A stretch of DNA of 64,000 bases from positions 62,001 to 126,000 of the forward strand of contig NZ_RXOL01000002.1 in assembly GCF_004004515.1 (NCBI RefSeq), read 5' to 3'. The notes under the pieces are model-generated. The model did no database searches, had not been told where the DNA came from, and saw only the letters and a program-made list of their open reading frames with translations. This stretch comes from Croceicoccus ponticola (GTDB lineage: Bacteria; Pseudomonadota; Alphaproteobacteria; Sphingomonadales; Sphingomonadaceae). Shown piece after piece: positions 58,766 to 64,000 of this stretch (the first letter of the stretch is position 1; every line of letters begins with the position of its first letter). The position numbers and the translations under genes were made by a program.

Positions 58766-60202
58766 TCAACGCGGGAGTTCGGTCACACCCATCAGCGCCA
58801 GATCCACAGACCGCGCGCACTGGCGGCCTTCGCGGATGGCCCATACGACAAGGCTCTGCCCACGCCGCATGTCGCCGCACGCCCAGATGTTCTCGTCGCT
58901 CGTCTGGTAATCGTCGGTGCTGGCCGCGACATTGCCGCGCGGATCGTAATCGAGGCCCGACTTGTCGAGCATGCCCGCCTTCTTCGGTCCGACAAAGCCC
59001 ATCGCCAGCAAGATAAGATCGGCCGGAAGCGTAAATTCGCTGCCCGGGACTTCGCGCATTTCGCGGTCCACCCATTCGACCCGAACGCATTCGAGCCCGG
59101 AAACCTGGCCATTTTCGCCGACCACCCGCTTGGTCAGGACCGACCAGTCGCGCTCAGCGCCTTCTTCGTGGCTGGAAGACGAGCGCAGCTTCAGCGGCCA
59201 GTGCGGCCAAGTCAGCGCCTTGTCTTCCTTTTCGGGCGGCTTGGGCATGATTTCCAGCTGCGTCACGCTTACCGCGCCCTGACGGTTCGACGTGCCGACA
59301 CAGTCCGATCCGGTGTCGCCGCCACCGATTACGATGACGTGTTTGCCCGTCGCGGTAAGCGTGCCGCGCGGGGCCGCACGCTGTTCGTCGTCGCCCGCGT
59401 TACGCTTGTTCTGCTGCGTCAGGAATTCCATCGCGAGGCGCACCCCGCTCATTTCCGCGCCCGGAATATCCAGCGGTCGCGCATCTTCCGCGCCGCCAGC
59501 CAGCACCACAGCGTCGAAGTTTTCCGTCAAAGTCTTGAGCGTTATGTCCACGCCCACTTCGGTCGAAGTGCGGAAATGGACACCCTCTGCCTCCATCTGC
59601 GAACCCCGACGGTTGATGAGGTGCTTTTCCATCTTGAAATCGGGGATGCCGTAACGCAGCAATCCGCCGATCCGGTCGCTCTTTTCAAACACGGTGACCG
59701 AATGACCGGCCCGCGCAAGTTGCTGCGCGCAGGCCATGCCCGCCGGGCCGGAGCCGACCACGGCGACCGACTTGCCGGTCTTCTTTTCCGGCACCTGCGG
59801 CTTGATCCAGTCGTTTTCCCATCCCTTGTCGACGATCGCGCACTCGATCGACTTGATGGTGACCGGATTGTCCGAGATGTTCAGTGTGCACGCCGCTTCG
59901 CACGGGGCGGGGCAGATACGGCCGGTGAATTCAGGGAAATTGTTGGTTGAATGCAGCGTGACGAGCGCGTTCTTCCAATCCCCCTCATAAGTCATGTGGT
60001 TCCAGTCCGGGATGATGTTGTTCACCGGACAGCCGTTATGACAGAAAGGAATCCCGCAATTCATGCACCGTGAGGCCTGGGCGCGCAGCCCGTCCTCGGT
60101 GTGCGGAATCACGAATTCCTTGTAGTGTTGCAGACGCTCGGCCGGGTCCGCGTAAGTGCGGTCGACGCGGTCGAGTTCGAGAAAGCCGGTTTCCTTGCCC
60201 AT
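58766..60202 (-). CDS. gltD: Glutamate synthase (NADPH), small subunit
   Basis: Delivers electrons from NADPH through FAD and iron-sulphur clusters to GltB. The 478-residue protein has N-terminal cluster cysteines in '[17 protein letters not shown]' and '[14 protein letters not shown]'. The FAD site is '[19 protein letters not shown]' and the NADPH site '[18 protein letters not shown]'. It follows gltB by 13 bases in the same operon. Length and motifs are normal. Confidence 0.96.
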   Translation of the reverse strand: MGKETGFLELDRVDRTYADPAERLQHYKEFVIPHTEDGLRAQASRCMNCGIPFCHNGCPVNNIIPDWNHMTYEGDWKNALVTLHSTNNFPEFTGRICPAPCEAACTLNISDNPVTIKSIECAIVDKGWENDWIKPQVPEKKTGKSVAVVGSGPAGMACAQQLARAGHSVTVFEKSDRIGGLLRYGIPDFKMEKHLINRRGSQMEAEGVHFRTSTEVGVDITLKTLTENFDAVVLAGGAEDARPLDIPGAEMSGVRLAMEFLTQQNKRNAGDDEQRAAPRGTLTATGKHVIVIGGGDTGSDCVGTSNRQGAVSVTQLEIMPKPPEKEDKALTWPHWPLKLRSSSSHEEGAERDWSVLTKRVVGENGQVSGLECVRVEWVDREMREVPGSEFTLPADLILLAMGFVGPKKAGMLDKSGLDYDPRGNVAASTDDYQTSDENIWACGDMRRGQSLVVWAIREGRQCARSVDLALMGVTELPR

Positions 60203-60215
60203 CGTAAGCTAACCC

Positions 60216-64000
<3,785 letters not shown>

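Overview
The window is a high-G+C chromosomal segment of an alphaproteobacterium, most likely a member of the Sphingomonadales (an Erythrobacteraceae-like organism). This assignment is an inference from protein character and conserved gene order: prfA-prmC-DUF4167, glnE-bcp-DUF455, rnd-lptC-lptA, DUF3576-leuS-lptE-holA and gltB-gltD. No rRNA, tRNA, CRISPR array, insertion sequence or intact prophage was recognised.

Positions 1-28,600 hold mainly core genes. In order they are the end of an MscS-type channel, ppa, hisS, prfA, prmC, a DUF4167 protein, lnt, metK, a stand-alone phage-type GH24 lysozyme, a 5'-nucleotidase lipoprotein, a glutathione peroxidase, a CoA-transferase pair split by a HAD-like lipoprotein gene, glnE, bcp, a ferritin-like DUF455 protein, an M23 peptidase, a MASE1/REC/Hpt protein that has lost its kinase core, galU, murA, a two-TM coiled-coil protein, a small stress-type protein, an RHH protein, a GNAT acetyltransferase, ung, rnd, lptC and lptA.

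Positions 28,600-51,760 form one large exopolysaccharide (EPS) locus. It has a WbaP/GumD-like initiating transferase, a Wzx flippase, two Wzy/WaaL-like membrane proteins, Wza- and Wzc-like export and chain-length proteins, GDP-L-fucose synthesis (gmd, fcl), five putative glycosyltransferases, two methyltransferase-type proteins, a WcaF-like acetyltransferase, a TPR protein and a small membrane protein. A two-gene phage-tail-like module (a tailspike-like beta-helix protein and a small partner) lies inside it. An eight-gene minus-strand operon (gmd to wzx) is tightly packed with GTGA, TTGA and ATGA overlaps. The predicted product is a fucose-containing, modified polysaccharide made by the Wzx/Wzy route.

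Positions 51,890-64,000 return to core functions: holA, lptE, leuS, a DUF3576 lipoprotein, a secreted protein ending like an outer-membrane barrel, an acetoacetyl-CoA reductase, gltD and most of gltB, which runs off the right edge.

The most unusual observations are: (1) a MASE1 sensor whose PAS, HisKA, HATPase and early REC segments are missing in frame; (2) a perfect 16-bp hairpin, one G-U wobble included, that buries both the ribosome-binding site and the ATG of the lysozyme gene; (3) the tailspike-like pair inside the EPS locus; and (4) two EcfG-like promoter matches before small or secreted proteins of unknown function.
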